DNA from: Bacillus sp. S3
GTDB taxonomy: Bacteria; Bacillota; Bacilli; Bacillales; Cytobacillaceae
Direction of reading: 5' to 3'
DNA: 64,000 bases
Assembly: GCF_005154805.1 (NCBI RefSeq)
Contig: NZ_CP039727.1
Span: 218,501 to 282,500 of the forward strand
Shown: piece by piece, positions 1 to 7,694 of the stretch
Numbering within the stretch: the first letter of the stretch is position 1
Layout of the letters: each line of letters starts with the position of its first letter
Program-made: the position numbers and the translations under genes
Notes under the pieces: model-generated
Seen by the model: only the letters and a program-made list of their open reading frames with translations
What the model was told of the DNA's origin: nothing
The model's database searches: none

Positions 1-115
1 ATAACTCAGGGCGTTTTTTGTATTCATCTTTTGGGTAGAAGACGATAGAATGGAAATAGAGTAGAGAAGATATCAGGTATAGTAAAAAGGTTTATCTGAA
101 CGAGGAGGCGTTTTT

Positions 116-1696
116 ATGAAAAAACTTTGGTATGGCGGCACGATTTACACAATGGGGCAAGAGGGGGAAACGGTCGAAGCTGTTCTTGTTGAGGATGACC
201 GTATTCTTGCAACGGGTTCATTTGCTGAACTTTGCGGACAAGCAGATGAACGAATCGATCTGCAAGGGGCCGTGATGTATCCGGGTTTCGTGGATAGCCA
301 TCTGCATATGATTTCCTTAGGTGAAAAGTTAGTTCGGCTGGATTTATCAAAAGCGGGTTCTGCTGAAGAAATGCTAGAAATGGTCAAAGCAGCCGCGAAA
401 ACAGTCCCTGCTGATCAATGGCTGTTTGGTGAAGGCTGGAATGAAAATAACATGGCGGATCTACGCATTCCCACGATCGAGGAGCTTGACGCGATTCGCA
501 AAGAGCCGATTTTCTTAACAAGAGTTTGCCGTCATGTTGTTCTTGGAAATTCTGCCGCACTTGCAGCTGGAGGTATTACGGAGGAAAGTGAGTCTCCAGC
601 GGGCGGGGAAATTGGACGGAATGCTGAAGGAAAACTAAATGGTCTTTTATATGAAAAAGCAAGTGAATTGGTTACGGAAGTGATTTCAAGAGACGGGGAA
701 GCCTATATTGACACATTAACAGAGGAGCTTAACCTGGCTGTTGATACAATGCTATCCTATGGATTAACCGGTGGTCATACAGAGGAAATGTACTATTTTG
801 GAGAATTTATTAACCCACTCACAGCCTATCGAAGGGTGATTGGTGAAAAGCATCATTTTCGAGTCAACTTGCTGCGCCATAATGCAGTTTTTGAAAAAAT
901 GATGGAGGCGAAGGTGGAATTTGACGAACCTTTTATTGAACCAGGAGCCATGAAAATTTTTACGGATGGGTCATTAGGCGGCTCAACGGCAGCGTTATCG
1001 GAGCCATATAAAGATCAGCCGGATCAGAAAGGGCTGCTAATTCAAACAGATGAACAATTAGAAGAACTAGTGAAGCTTGCACGACAATATGATGAAGCCG
1101 TTGCTGTACATATGATTGGAGATGCAGGAGCAGAACAAATTCTGAATGTCATAGAAAAGTTTCCAGCGCCAAAAGGCAAACGAGACCGCCTAATCCATGG
1201 CTGCGTGCTACGTGAAGATTTAGTGGAGAGAATGGCTAAGTTACCGGTTGTCGTGGATGTGCAGCCAGCATTTGTCCCATCAGATTTCCCATGGGTAATC
1301 AATCGACTTGGTGAAGAGCGGCTAGCCTTGGCGTATCCTTGGAAAACCCTTTTAGACCGCGGAATTATGTGCGCGGGGGGGACGGATGCACCGATAGAGG
1401 ATATAAACCCGATGGCCTCTATTTATGCTGCCGTTGAACGGAAAAAACCGTTTGCGGAACATGATGGGTATTTACCGGAACAAAAGCTATCACGTTTTGA
1501 AGCCGTTCAAATGTATACCATTGGCAGTGCCCAGGCTATCAGCAAGGAGCATGAACGGGGACTTATTAAACCGGGCTATGTTGCTGACTTTTCAATCTTT
1601 GATCGCGATTTGTTTGCTGGAACATCAGAAGATATGCTGACTGCAGAAGCTGTGAAAACAGTCGTTGCAGGACGAATAGTTTTTAAGCGTGCATGA
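116..1696 (+). CDS. YtcJ-like metal-dependent amidohydrolase
   Basis: A 526-residue cytoplasmic enzyme of the amidohydrolase superfamily (Amidohydro_3, YtcJ group), which hydrolyses amide or ring C-N bonds. The sequence shows the N-terminal metal motif DSHLH near residue 60, a central TDGSLGG segment near 283, H-bearing segments AVHMIGDAG and LIHGC, and the C-terminal metal ligand segment GGTDAPIE near 424. No signal peptide is visible. GAGGAGGCG lies just before the ATG and fixes the start. The gene converges with a sigma-54 regulator that serves a permease/CoA/urocanase-like cluster, so a ring-opening or deacylating role in that pathway is possible. That is inference from position only: at 526 residues it is longer than HutI (about 420) and belongs to another branch. 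Substrate unknown. Confidence 0.85.
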   Translation: MKKLWYGGTIYTMGQEGETVEAVLVEDDRILATGSFAELCGQADERIDLQGAVMYPGFVDSHLHMISLGEKLVRLDLSKAGSAEEMLEMVKAAAKTVPADQWLFGEGWNENNMADLRIPTIEELDAIRKEPIFLTRVCRHVVLGNSAALAAGGITEESESPAGGEIGRNAEGKLNGLLYEKASELVTEVISRDGEAYIDTLTEELNLAVDTMLSYGLTGGHTEEMYYFGEFINPLTAYRRVIGEKHHFRVNLLRHNAVFEKMMEAKVEFDEPFIEPGAMKIFTDGSLGGSTAALSEPYKDQPDQKGLLIQTDEQLEELVKLARQYDEAVAVHMIGDAGAEQILNVIEKFPAPKGKRDRLIHGCVLREDLVERMAKLPVVVDVQPAFVPSDFPWVINRLGEERLALAYPWKTLLDRGIMCAGGTDAPIEDINPMASIYAAVERKKPFAEHDGYLPEQKLSRFEAVQMYTIGSAQAISKEHERGLIKPGYVADFSIFDRDLFAGTSEDMLTAEAVKTVVAGRIVFKRA

Positions 1697-1712
1697 GACA
1701 AAGGAAAAACAA

Positions 1713-1760
1713 GGGGTCAGTCCTACGCTGTATCAAGCGGCGAAGGACTGACCCTTTTTT
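1713..1760. terminator. Intrinsic terminator between convergent genes
   Basis: Arms GGGTCAGTCC and GGACTGACCC enclose a 22-nt loop and are followed by TTTTTT on the plus strand. It lies between the 3' ends of the amidohydrolase and the sigma-54 regulator. Near-identical arms recur at 30715 and 31393. Confidence 0.8.
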
Positions 1761-1768
1761 CCATTTCT

Positions 1769-3172
1769 TCACTCTTGCTTCCATTTCTTCATTCGATACT
1801 GTAGACTTTGGCGGCTTAATCCGAGTGATTTAGCCGCTCTTGAGATATTAGAATCATGTTTTTCTAAAACATGTTCAATATACGTTTTTTCAAAAAGCTC
1901 CATTTGATCTTTTAGCGGTATAGTGACATCTGAATTTCCTTTAATGAAGGTATCAACAGTGGAAAGAGGCATCATTCTCTCTCTCAGCTGAATTTTGCTC
2001 CGATATTGGTAGGGTAAATGAGGATACATAATATACTCTTCATCCATCATAATGTTCATAGCTGCCTCAATAATATGTTCAAGTTCACGGACATTCCCAT
2101 GCCAATCATACTCAAGGAAAGATGATTTGACCTCTCCTGACAAGCCTTTTACATTCATCTGAAATCGTTCATTGTATTTTTCAATAAAATGCTCCACTAA
2201 TAACGGAATATCTTCTTTGCGCTCTTTAAGCGGCGGGACAAAGAGGGTCACGACTCCCAGCCGATAGTACAAATCTTTCCGCATCCGCTGATTGGCAATG
2301 GCGTCAATGGGATCCTCATTCATATTGGCAATGACCCTAACGTCAACAGGCGTATCCTTCGTATCACCAATTCGTCTGATTGTTTTTTCCTGAAGGACGT
2401 GTAGCAATTTGGCCTGAAGATTAAGGTTTAATGAGTTAATCTCATCCAGCAGCAGTGTGCCGCCGTTTGCCTGTTCAAATAATCCAGGGGTATCAATTGC
2501 CCCAGTGAAAGCACCACGCTTTGTACCGAAGAGAAGACTTTCAATTAAATTATCTGGTAAAGCCGCACAATTCTGCGAAATAAATGGCCCGGATAAACGC
2601 CCGCTCCCGTTGTGAATGCTTTGGGCAAACAGCTCTTTCCCAGTACCAGTATCGCCAATAATCAAAACATACGAAGAGGTTCGGGTTGCCCGTTTAGCGG
2701 CTTCAATTACTTCCTGAATGGCAGGACTTGTGCCAATGATATTATCAAACGTATATCTAGTGGATCCTTTGGTCAGATTGCTTTTCATAAGCCGTTCAAG
2801 CTTAGTTACATCTTTGGCAATTTCAACAGCACCCTGGAGTTTCTCATTAGTATAAATAGGAATCGTATTGTTTATCGTTGTAATTTCATGACCCTTATTA
2901 TTAAAATAGGTCTGCTTTACGTTACTCGTTTCTTTGCCTTCATGCAGCGCTTTAACAAGCGTGCTGGATTGGTCGTCTTTAAACATAAACACATCTAATA
3001 AGTTTTTATCAATAACATCATGGAGGTCCATAGACTCCATTTGCATCATTTTTTTATTATAAATAATGGTTTTGCCGGTTTCGTCTACCGCATGAACACC
3101 AACGTCCACTTCGTCCAAAATCCGTTTATACATACGAGTTAAATAGTACAAATCATTCTGTGATTTTTTCAT
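1769..3172 (-). CDS. Sigma-54-dependent transcriptional activator (PAS-AAA-Fis)
   Basis: Enhancer-binding activator of the RocR/BkdR kind, 467 residues from the chosen ATG; an in-frame ATG seven codons upstream exists, but AAGGGG sits eight bases before the chosen one. An N-terminal PAS-type sensor (about residues 10-115) precedes a complete AAA+ domain: Walker A GDTGTGKE, the sigma-54 contact loop GAFTGA, and LLLDEIN. A C-terminal Fis-type helix-turn-helix ends the protein (NISRAAKSLGLSRQSLQYR). It diverges from the permease gene, whose upstream region carries a sigma-54 promoter and two inverted-repeat sites, so the permease is its likely target. The PAS ligand is unknown but is probably the imported compound or a product of it. 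Confidence 0.92.
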   Translation of the reverse strand: MKKSQNDLYYLTRMYKRILDEVDVGVHAVDETGKTIIYNKKMMQMESMDLHDVIDKNLLDVFMFKDDQSSTLVKALHEGKETSNVKQTYFNNKGHEITTINNTIPIYTNEKLQGAVEIAKDVTKLERLMKSNLTKGSTRYTFDNIIGTSPAIQEVIEAAKRATRTSSYVLIIGDTGTGKELFAQSIHNGSGRLSGPFISQNCAALPDNLIESLLFGTKRGAFTGAIDTPGLFEQANGGTLLLDEINSLNLNLQAKLLHVLQEKTIRRIGDTKDTPVDVRVIANMNEDPIDAIANQRMRKDLYYRLGVVTLFVPPLKERKEDIPLLVEHFIEKYNERFQMNVKGLSGEVKSSFLEYDWHGNVRELEHIIEAAMNIMMDEEYIMYPHLPYQYRSKIQLRERMMPLSTVDTFIKGNSDVTIPLKDQMELFEKTYIEHVLEKHDSNISRAAKSLGLSRQSLQYRMKKWKQE

Positions 3173-3347
3173 CGTTTCTACCCCTTGTTCCATCCCTTAT
3201 ATCCCTATTTAATCAAAAATGGGGTCATAACGCAAAAAAATTTTGCATTATTTTACTGGGGAAAATCAGTTTGTGCAAAACTTATTGGCTATACACTGAC
3301 AATTAAAAATCAAATAAAAAACTATTCCTAATAAAATGGTAACAGTC

Positions 3348-3413
3348 TTTTTGCATCTCTAGTGCAAAATTATTGTAAAATAGTGCAAAGGAATTTAGCA
3401 TCTATGGCAAAAT
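3348..3413 (+). promoter_or_regulatory. Twin upstream activator sites for the sigma-54 activator
   Basis: Two similar interrupted inverted repeats lie side by side. The first (3348-3370) is TTTTTGCA, seven bases, TGCAAAAT; the second (3394-3413) is TTTAGCA, six bases, GCAAAAT, and both share ATCT in the centre. Further TTTTGCA/TGCAAAA half-sites occur at 3241-3247, 3274-3280 and 3562-3568. Centres lie about 95 and 50 bases upstream of the -12 element, the usual place for enhancer sites. Binding by the adjacent Fis-type activator is inferred. Confidence 0.6.
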
Positions 3414-3439
3414 AATATTCTAAAACAAAGGTTTCATTG

Positions 3440-3457
3440 TTGGTATAGAAATTGCAT
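3440..3457 (+). promoter_or_regulatory. Sigma-54 (-24/-12) promoter
   Basis: TTGGTATAGAAATTGCAT matches the sigma-54 pattern TGGYAY-N5-TTGCA with the right spacing of the invariant GG and GC. It lies about 185 bases before the permease ATG and is flanked upstream by activator-site repeats, next to a gene for a sigma-54 activator. The long 5' region between it and the gene shows no ORF. Confidence 0.8.
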
Positions 3458-3601
3458 ATATAAATAGATTAAAATAGTGATAATATTAGAAAGATTTGGT
3501 CGTTGATAATGTCCCACAAATGAACTAATCTTTTGTATGCAAGAATCCGAATAGCTTCTTGTGCAAAATTTGCTATTTTAAAACAGTGAATTATAAGGAT
3601 C

Positions 3602-3615
3602 TGAAAGCGCATTCT
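3602..3615 (+). promoter_or_regulatory. Possible CcpA cre site
   Basis: TGAAAGCGCATTCT fits the cre consensus (TGNAARCGNWWNCA) except at the last base. It lies within the transcribed leader, 25 bases before the permease start, where CcpA could act as a roadblock. This would give carbon repression of a catabolic uptake gene. It is a motif match only. Confidence 0.4.
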
Positions 3616-3640
3616 TTAAAAAGGGAAGGGAGAAGGATTA

Positions 3641-5083
3641 ATGAATTTACAGGAGAACAATACCACTCATGAACTAAAAAGAACCATGAAGACACGGCAT
3701 TTGTTTATGATCTCTCTAGGAGGGGTAATTGGATCAGGGCTTTTCTTAGGTTCAGGCTATACGATTAGCCAAGCGGGTCCTGCAGGTGCAATTCTTTCCT
3801 ATGTTGTTGGCGGGTTCATCATGTTTTTAACAATGCTTTGTTTAGGTGAATTGTCCGTAGCGATGCCGGTTTCCGGTTCTTTTCAAACGTATACAACGAA
3901 GTTTATTGGTCCAGGAACAGGCTTTGCACTCGGTTGGCTTTATTGGCTAGGCTGGTCGGTAACGGTTGCATTGGAGCTATTGTCTGCAGGGCAGCTTATG
4001 CAGCGGTGGTTTCCTGATTCACCTGTGTGGATCTGGTGTGCTATTTTTGCAGTGGTATTATTTTCACTCAATGCGCTTTCAGCTCGTGCCTTTGGGGAAA
4101 CAGAATTTTGGTTTTCAAGCATTAAAATTTTTGCCATTCTTGCTTTTATCGTCCTTGGCGGGGCGGCAATGTTCGGCTTCATTGACTTGAAAGGCGGACA
4201 GCCGGCACCATTTCTATCAAATTTTACAGCACATGGCTTCCTGCCACACGGGTTTACTGCTTTAATTATTACCATGATTGCGGTTAACTTTTCTTTCCAA
4301 GGCACAGAATTAATTGGGATTGCTGCCGGTGAAAGTGAAGAACCGGAGAAGACCATCCCAAAATCAATCAAGCAAACGGTATGGCGCACGTTATTTTTCT
4401 TTGTGTTAGCTATTTTTGTTCTCGCAAGCTTAATCCCTATGGAACAAGCAGGTGTTGTGGAAAGTCCCTTTGTCGTCGTTTTTGATAGTATTGGTATTCC
4501 TTATGCAGCGGACATTATGAACTTTGTTATTCTGACTGCTTTACTATCTGTTGCGAACTCCGGACTGTATGCGGCAACACGGATGTTATATGCGATGTCA
4601 AAAGAGAAGATGACGAGTCCTAAACTTACAAAAGTCAATAAACAAGGAGTTCCGTTTAACGCACTAATGTTAACAATCGGGATTGCCTTATTATCATTAT
4701 TGTCAGGGTTCTTTGCAGAAGAAACCGTCTTTGTTTGGCTGCTTTCCATTGCAGGACTAGGTGCCCAAGTAGGATGGATTTCTATCACTGCATCACAAAT
4801 TGCCTTCCGGAGAAAGTTCCTTCGCGAAGGCGGCAGAGTGGAGGATCTTAAATTTAGAACACCGCTTTACCCTCTGCTTCCAATCATTGCATTAACCTTG
4901 AATTGTATTGTATTGGCCAGTTTAGCGTTTGACTCCGAGCAGCGTTTGGCTCTATATTTAGGAGTCCCATTTGTCATAGCTTGTTACTTAATCTATCATT
5001 TCAAAATTAAAAAGAATCGTGAGCATGACGGCACGGGTGAACAAGAATTACAACTGCAAGAAAATAAAAAAATGGTCATCTAG
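3641..5083 (+). CDS. AAT-family amino acid permease (RocE/HutM-like)
   Basis: A 480-residue APC-superfamily importer with about 12 hydrophobic segments. The family hallmark GGVIGSGLFLGSG (TM1) is near residue 27, the GELSVAMPVSGSFQTY segment follows TM2, and GTELIGIAAGESE lies in TM6. Overall it resembles the Bacillus RocC/RocE/HutM permeases for arginine, proline or histidine-type amino acids. AAGGGAGAAGG precedes the ATG. It is the gene directly behind the sigma-54 promoter and is followed by a strong terminator, so it may be induced alone or with read-through into the CoA-transferase operon. A urocanase homologue downstream makes histidine or an imidazole compound an attractive substrate, but this is inference. 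Confidence 0.9.
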   Translation: MNLQENNTTHELKRTMKTRHLFMISLGGVIGSGLFLGSGYTISQAGPAGAILSYVVGGFIMFLTMLCLGELSVAMPVSGSFQTYTTKFIGPGTGFALGWLYWLGWSVTVALELLSAGQLMQRWFPDSPVWIWCAIFAVVLFSLNALSARAFGETEFWFSSIKIFAILAFIVLGGAAMFGFIDLKGGQPAPFLSNFTAHGFLPHGFTALIITMIAVNFSFQGTELIGIAAGESEEPEKTIPKSIKQTVWRTLFFFVLAIFVLASLIPMEQAGVVESPFVVVFDSIGIPYAADIMNFVILTALLSVANSGLYAATRMLYAMSKEKMTSPKLTKVNKQGVPFNALMLTIGIALLSLLSGFFAEETVFVWLLSIAGLGAQVGWISITASQIAFRRKFLREGGRVEDLKFRTPLYPLLPIIALTLNCIVLASLAFDSEQRLALYLGVPFVIACYLIYHFKIKKNREHDGTGEQELQLQENKKMVI

Positions 5084-5118
5084 GAAGCAAGGGTTTTTTC
5101 CCTTGCTTCTTCTTTTTA
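5084..5118 (+). terminator. Intrinsic terminator after the permease
   Basis: GAAGCAAGGG, a TTTTTT loop and CCCTTGCTTC, followed by a T-rich run. Confidence 0.85.
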
Positions 5119-5123
5119 TATAG

Positions 5124-5167
5124 TTTTGCAAGTGCACTTTTTTCAGAAGATTCGTATAAAAGTGCAC
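5124..5167 (+). promoter_or_regulatory. Possible operator upstream of the CoA-transferase operon
   Basis: The 10-bp palindrome AAGTGCACTT (5130-5139) and a second AAGTGCAC (5160-5167) lie 30 bases apart. The first overlaps TTTTGCA, the half-site seen in the activator sites upstream of the permease. This may tie the operon to the same regulator. I see no good sigma-54 promoter between here and the ATG at 5253. Confidence 0.35.
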
Positions 5168-5252
5168 AAAAAAGTAATAAATTCCTCTTGTTACCAAAGG
5201 CCATCCGTATGAAAATTACTAGTAACATACTGGAAGTGAAAGGGGAATCACA

Positions 5253-6422
5253 ATGGAACACCCACAGCCACAACCGCTTGAAAAAATAAAAGTCCTTGAT
5301 TTTACACGTGTATTAGCCGGACCATATTGCACGATGCTGTTAGCAGATATGGGAGCTGAAGTGATAAAAATAGAAAAGCCTGGTACAGGTGATGACACAA
5401 GAGGGTTCGGTCCATTTCAAAATAATGAAAGCGGATACTTTGTGTTTTTAAACAGGGGGAAGAAAAGTGTAGCACTTGATTTAAAAAAGCCTGAATCCAC
5501 CGAGCTTATAATGGAATTAGTGAAGGAAGCAGATGTTGTGATCGAAAACTTCCGTCCAGGTGTCATGAAAAAGCTTGGTTTGGATTATGAAACATTAAAA
5601 CAAATAAATTCCGGGATTGTTTACGCCTCTATCTCCGGCTTTGGACAGTATGGCCCGTATAGCGGGAGACCTGCCTATGATCTCGTTGCGCAAGCGATGG
5701 GCGGATTGGCAAGTATAACGGGGCACCCGAATCAGCCGCCGACACGCGCCGGGGCATCGCTCGGTGATATGAGTGCAGCCTTGTATGCGGCATATGGGAT
5801 AATGGTCGCTTTATTTCATCGAGAACGAACAGGTGAAGGTCAATATATTGATGTAGCTATGGTTGATTCCATCTTCTCGCTATTAGAAAGTAATGTCATG
5901 CGGTATACAGTGGATCAAATTGTTCCTGAGAGAATTGGGAGCCGCCATCCGATTAGTTCGCCATTTGATATTTATAAAGCGCAAAATGGTTATGTCGTCA
6001 TTGCGGTGGCAAATGATTCGCTTTTTAAACGATTATGTTTAATCATGGATCAGCCAGAACTCGAACAGGATGAGCGATTCTGCAGGGATGCATTAAGAAC
6101 TGAACATGTGGATGAGCTTAAACCAATCATTGAAGAGTGGCTTCAGGCTTACACGGTCGAGGAAGCGGTAGAACTTATTAACAATGGCGGTGTTCCAAGC
6201 TCACCTATATTAAATATTCAAGAGATCTGTGAAGATGAACATATAGCCATTCGGGAAATGCTCGTCGAATTAGAGCATCCTGTTGCAGGGAAAATGAAAA
6301 TAGTGGGGAATCCGGTAAAGTTCTCAAAAACGCCTGCAGTGATTCAAAGACCAAGCCCTTCTTTAGGTGAGCATACGGATGAAATTCTTGCGAAATATCA
6401 AAAGTCCGATCTGAAAAAATAA
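5253..6422 (+). CDS. CaiB/BaiF-type (class III) CoA-transferase
   Basis: A 389-residue class III CoA-transferase, which moves CoA between an acyl-CoA and a free carboxylic acid through an aspartyl-CoA intermediate. The N-terminal KVLDFTRVLAGPYCTMLLADMGAEVIKIE block is split-typical of the family (first part KVLDFTRVLAGPYC near residue 10). The catalytic Asp lies in AGASLGDMSAALYAAYG near residue 171. Length matches the family. The start follows AAAGGGG. The gene lies 34 bases before an acyl-CoA dehydrogenase gene, the caiB-caiA type pairing of carnitine metabolism, and upstream of a urocanase homologue. Inference: it activates a propionate-type side chain and hands CoA over from the enoyl-CoA product. 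Substrate unknown. Confidence 0.9.
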   Translation: MEHPQPQPLEKIKVLDFTRVLAGPYCTMLLADMGAEVIKIEKPGTGDDTRGFGPFQNNESGYFVFLNRGKKSVALDLKKPESTELIMELVKEADVVIENFRPGVMKKLGLDYETLKQINSGIVYASISGFGQYGPYSGRPAYDLVAQAMGGLASITGHPNQPPTRAGASLGDMSAALYAAYGIMVALFHRERTGEGQYIDVAMVDSIFSLLESNVMRYTVDQIVPERIGSRHPISSPFDIYKAQNGYVVIAVANDSLFKRLCLIMDQPELEQDERFCRDALRTEHVDELKPIIEEWLQAYTVEEAVELINNGGVPSSPILNIQEICEDEHIAIREMLVELEHPVAGKMKIVGNPVKFSKTPAVIQRPSPSLGEHTDEILAKYQKSDLKK

Positions 6423-6456
6423 TCGATGAATAGAAGAATAATAGGGGGAATGTAAC

Positions 6457-7596
6457 GTGAATTTCGAATTAACGGAAGAACAGCAAAGTATTCGTAAAAT
6501 GGTGCGGGATTTTAGCAGGGAGGTTCTGCAGCCTAAGGCAGCGGAATTGGATCAAGAAAATCGCTTTCCAACTGAGCATATCCCCAAGTTGGCCAAACTA
6601 GGATTAATGGGAATCGCCTATCCTGAAAAAGATGGCGGAGTTGGCGCTGATTCGATTGCGGAGGCGATCGCTGTTGAGGAGATTACGTATGCCTGCGCTG
6701 CCACAGGCTCCATCCTTACTGCCCATTATTTGGGAATTGATGGTCTTTATCTTGCTGCAAACGAGGAGCAACGGAAAAAATACTTAGTGCCGGGCTGTAC
6801 CGGAGAGAAGTTATTTGCCTTTTGTCTGACTGAGCCAAATGGCGGGACCGATGTTTCCTCGATGAAGACGAATGCCAGGCTTGCAGGTGATGAATATGTC
6901 CTGAACGGCTCAAAGATTTTCATCACGAACGGAGCTTATGCGGATACATTGGTTGTATATGCAAAAACTGACACAGAAAAAGGCGCAAAAGGAATCAGTG
7001 CCTTCATCGTCGAAAAAGGGACTCCGGGATTATCATATGGGGCTGGGGACGATAAAATGGGGATTCGCGGTGCCCGTACACATGAAATCATCTTTGAGAA
7101 CTGCCGTATACCAAAGGAGAATCTTGTTGGGAAAGAAGGGGATGGTTTTAAAATCGCGATGACAGTGGTAGACCGGGGGCGTATTGGGATTGCCTCCATG
7201 GCGATAGGTCTTTCCAAGGCCGCCCTTGATGCAGCTGTTTCTTATTCAAAAGAGCGCGTTGCCTTTAACCAATCGATTTCGCAGTTCCAAGGACTTCAAT
7301 GGATGTTTGCTGAAATGGCTGCAGAACTTGAAATCGGCCGCTTGTATACGTACTATGCGGCTAGTCTTAAGGATAAAAAAGGGTACAGATTGTCGAAAGA
7401 AGCTTCCATTGCAAAGCTATTTACATCCGAAGCATCTAATCGCATCATTCATAAAGCCGTGCAAATTCATGGCGGTTACGGATTTATGAAGGAATATCCA
7501 GTGGAGCGTTTCTATCGGGATCAACGAATTTTGGAAATTTTTGAAGGAACTTCTCAAGTGCAAAAAATGGTCATTGCTAACTATGTCCTAAAATAA
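6457..7596 (+). CDS. Acyl-CoA dehydrogenase
   Basis: A 379-residue FAD-dependent acyl-CoA dehydrogenase of the short/medium-chain type, introducing a 2,3 double bond into an acyl-CoA and passing electrons to ETF (no ETF genes in the window). It shows the family signature CLTEPNGGTDVSSM near residue 126, QIHGGYGFMKEYPVERFYRD near 334, and the C-terminal IFEGTSQVQ carrying the usual catalytic Glu. The start is GTG behind AGGGGGAA. It lies between the CoA-transferase and the urocanase homologue on the same strand. If the substrate were imidazolepropionyl-CoA, the product would be urocanyl-CoA, which links it to the next gene; this is a hypothesis. A reductive direction as in Stickland pathways is also possible. 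Confidence 0.92.
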   Translation: MNFELTEEQQSIRKMVRDFSREVLQPKAAELDQENRFPTEHIPKLAKLGLMGIAYPEKDGGVGADSIAEAIAVEEITYACAATGSILTAHYLGIDGLYLAANEEQRKKYLVPGCTGEKLFAFCLTEPNGGTDVSSMKTNARLAGDEYVLNGSKIFITNGAYADTLVVYAKTDTEKGAKGISAFIVEKGTPGLSYGAGDDKMGIRGARTHEIIFENCRIPKENLVGKEGDGFKIAMTVVDRGRIGIASMAIGLSKAALDAAVSYSKERVAFNQSISQFQGLQWMFAEMAAELEIGRLYTYYAASLKDKKGYRLSKEASIAKLFTSEASNRIIHKAVQIHGGYGFMKEYPVERFYRDQRILEIFEGTSQVQKMVIANYVLK

Positions 7597-7694
7597 TTTT
7601 ATAAATGAAGGAAATCGTCAGGTCTATCGTGAATTAAACCAAGGACATCATTCTAAATATTCTATTTTTTCGTGAAACAAGGGAGAGCGAATCT

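Noticed and set aside
1..115. Possible upstream gene end or promoter.
   Set aside because: Short AT-rich stretch; nothing beyond the ribosome site of the first gene can be supported.
116..1696. Imidazolonepropionase (HutI), since a urocanase homologue is nearby.
   Set aside because: Over 100 residues longer than HutI and closer to YtcJ-type amidohydrolases; only a loose functional link can be proposed.
2612..2998. 128-codon plus-strand frame opposite the sigma-54 activator.
   Set aside because: A shadow of a clearly coding AAA+ domain; no ribosome site.
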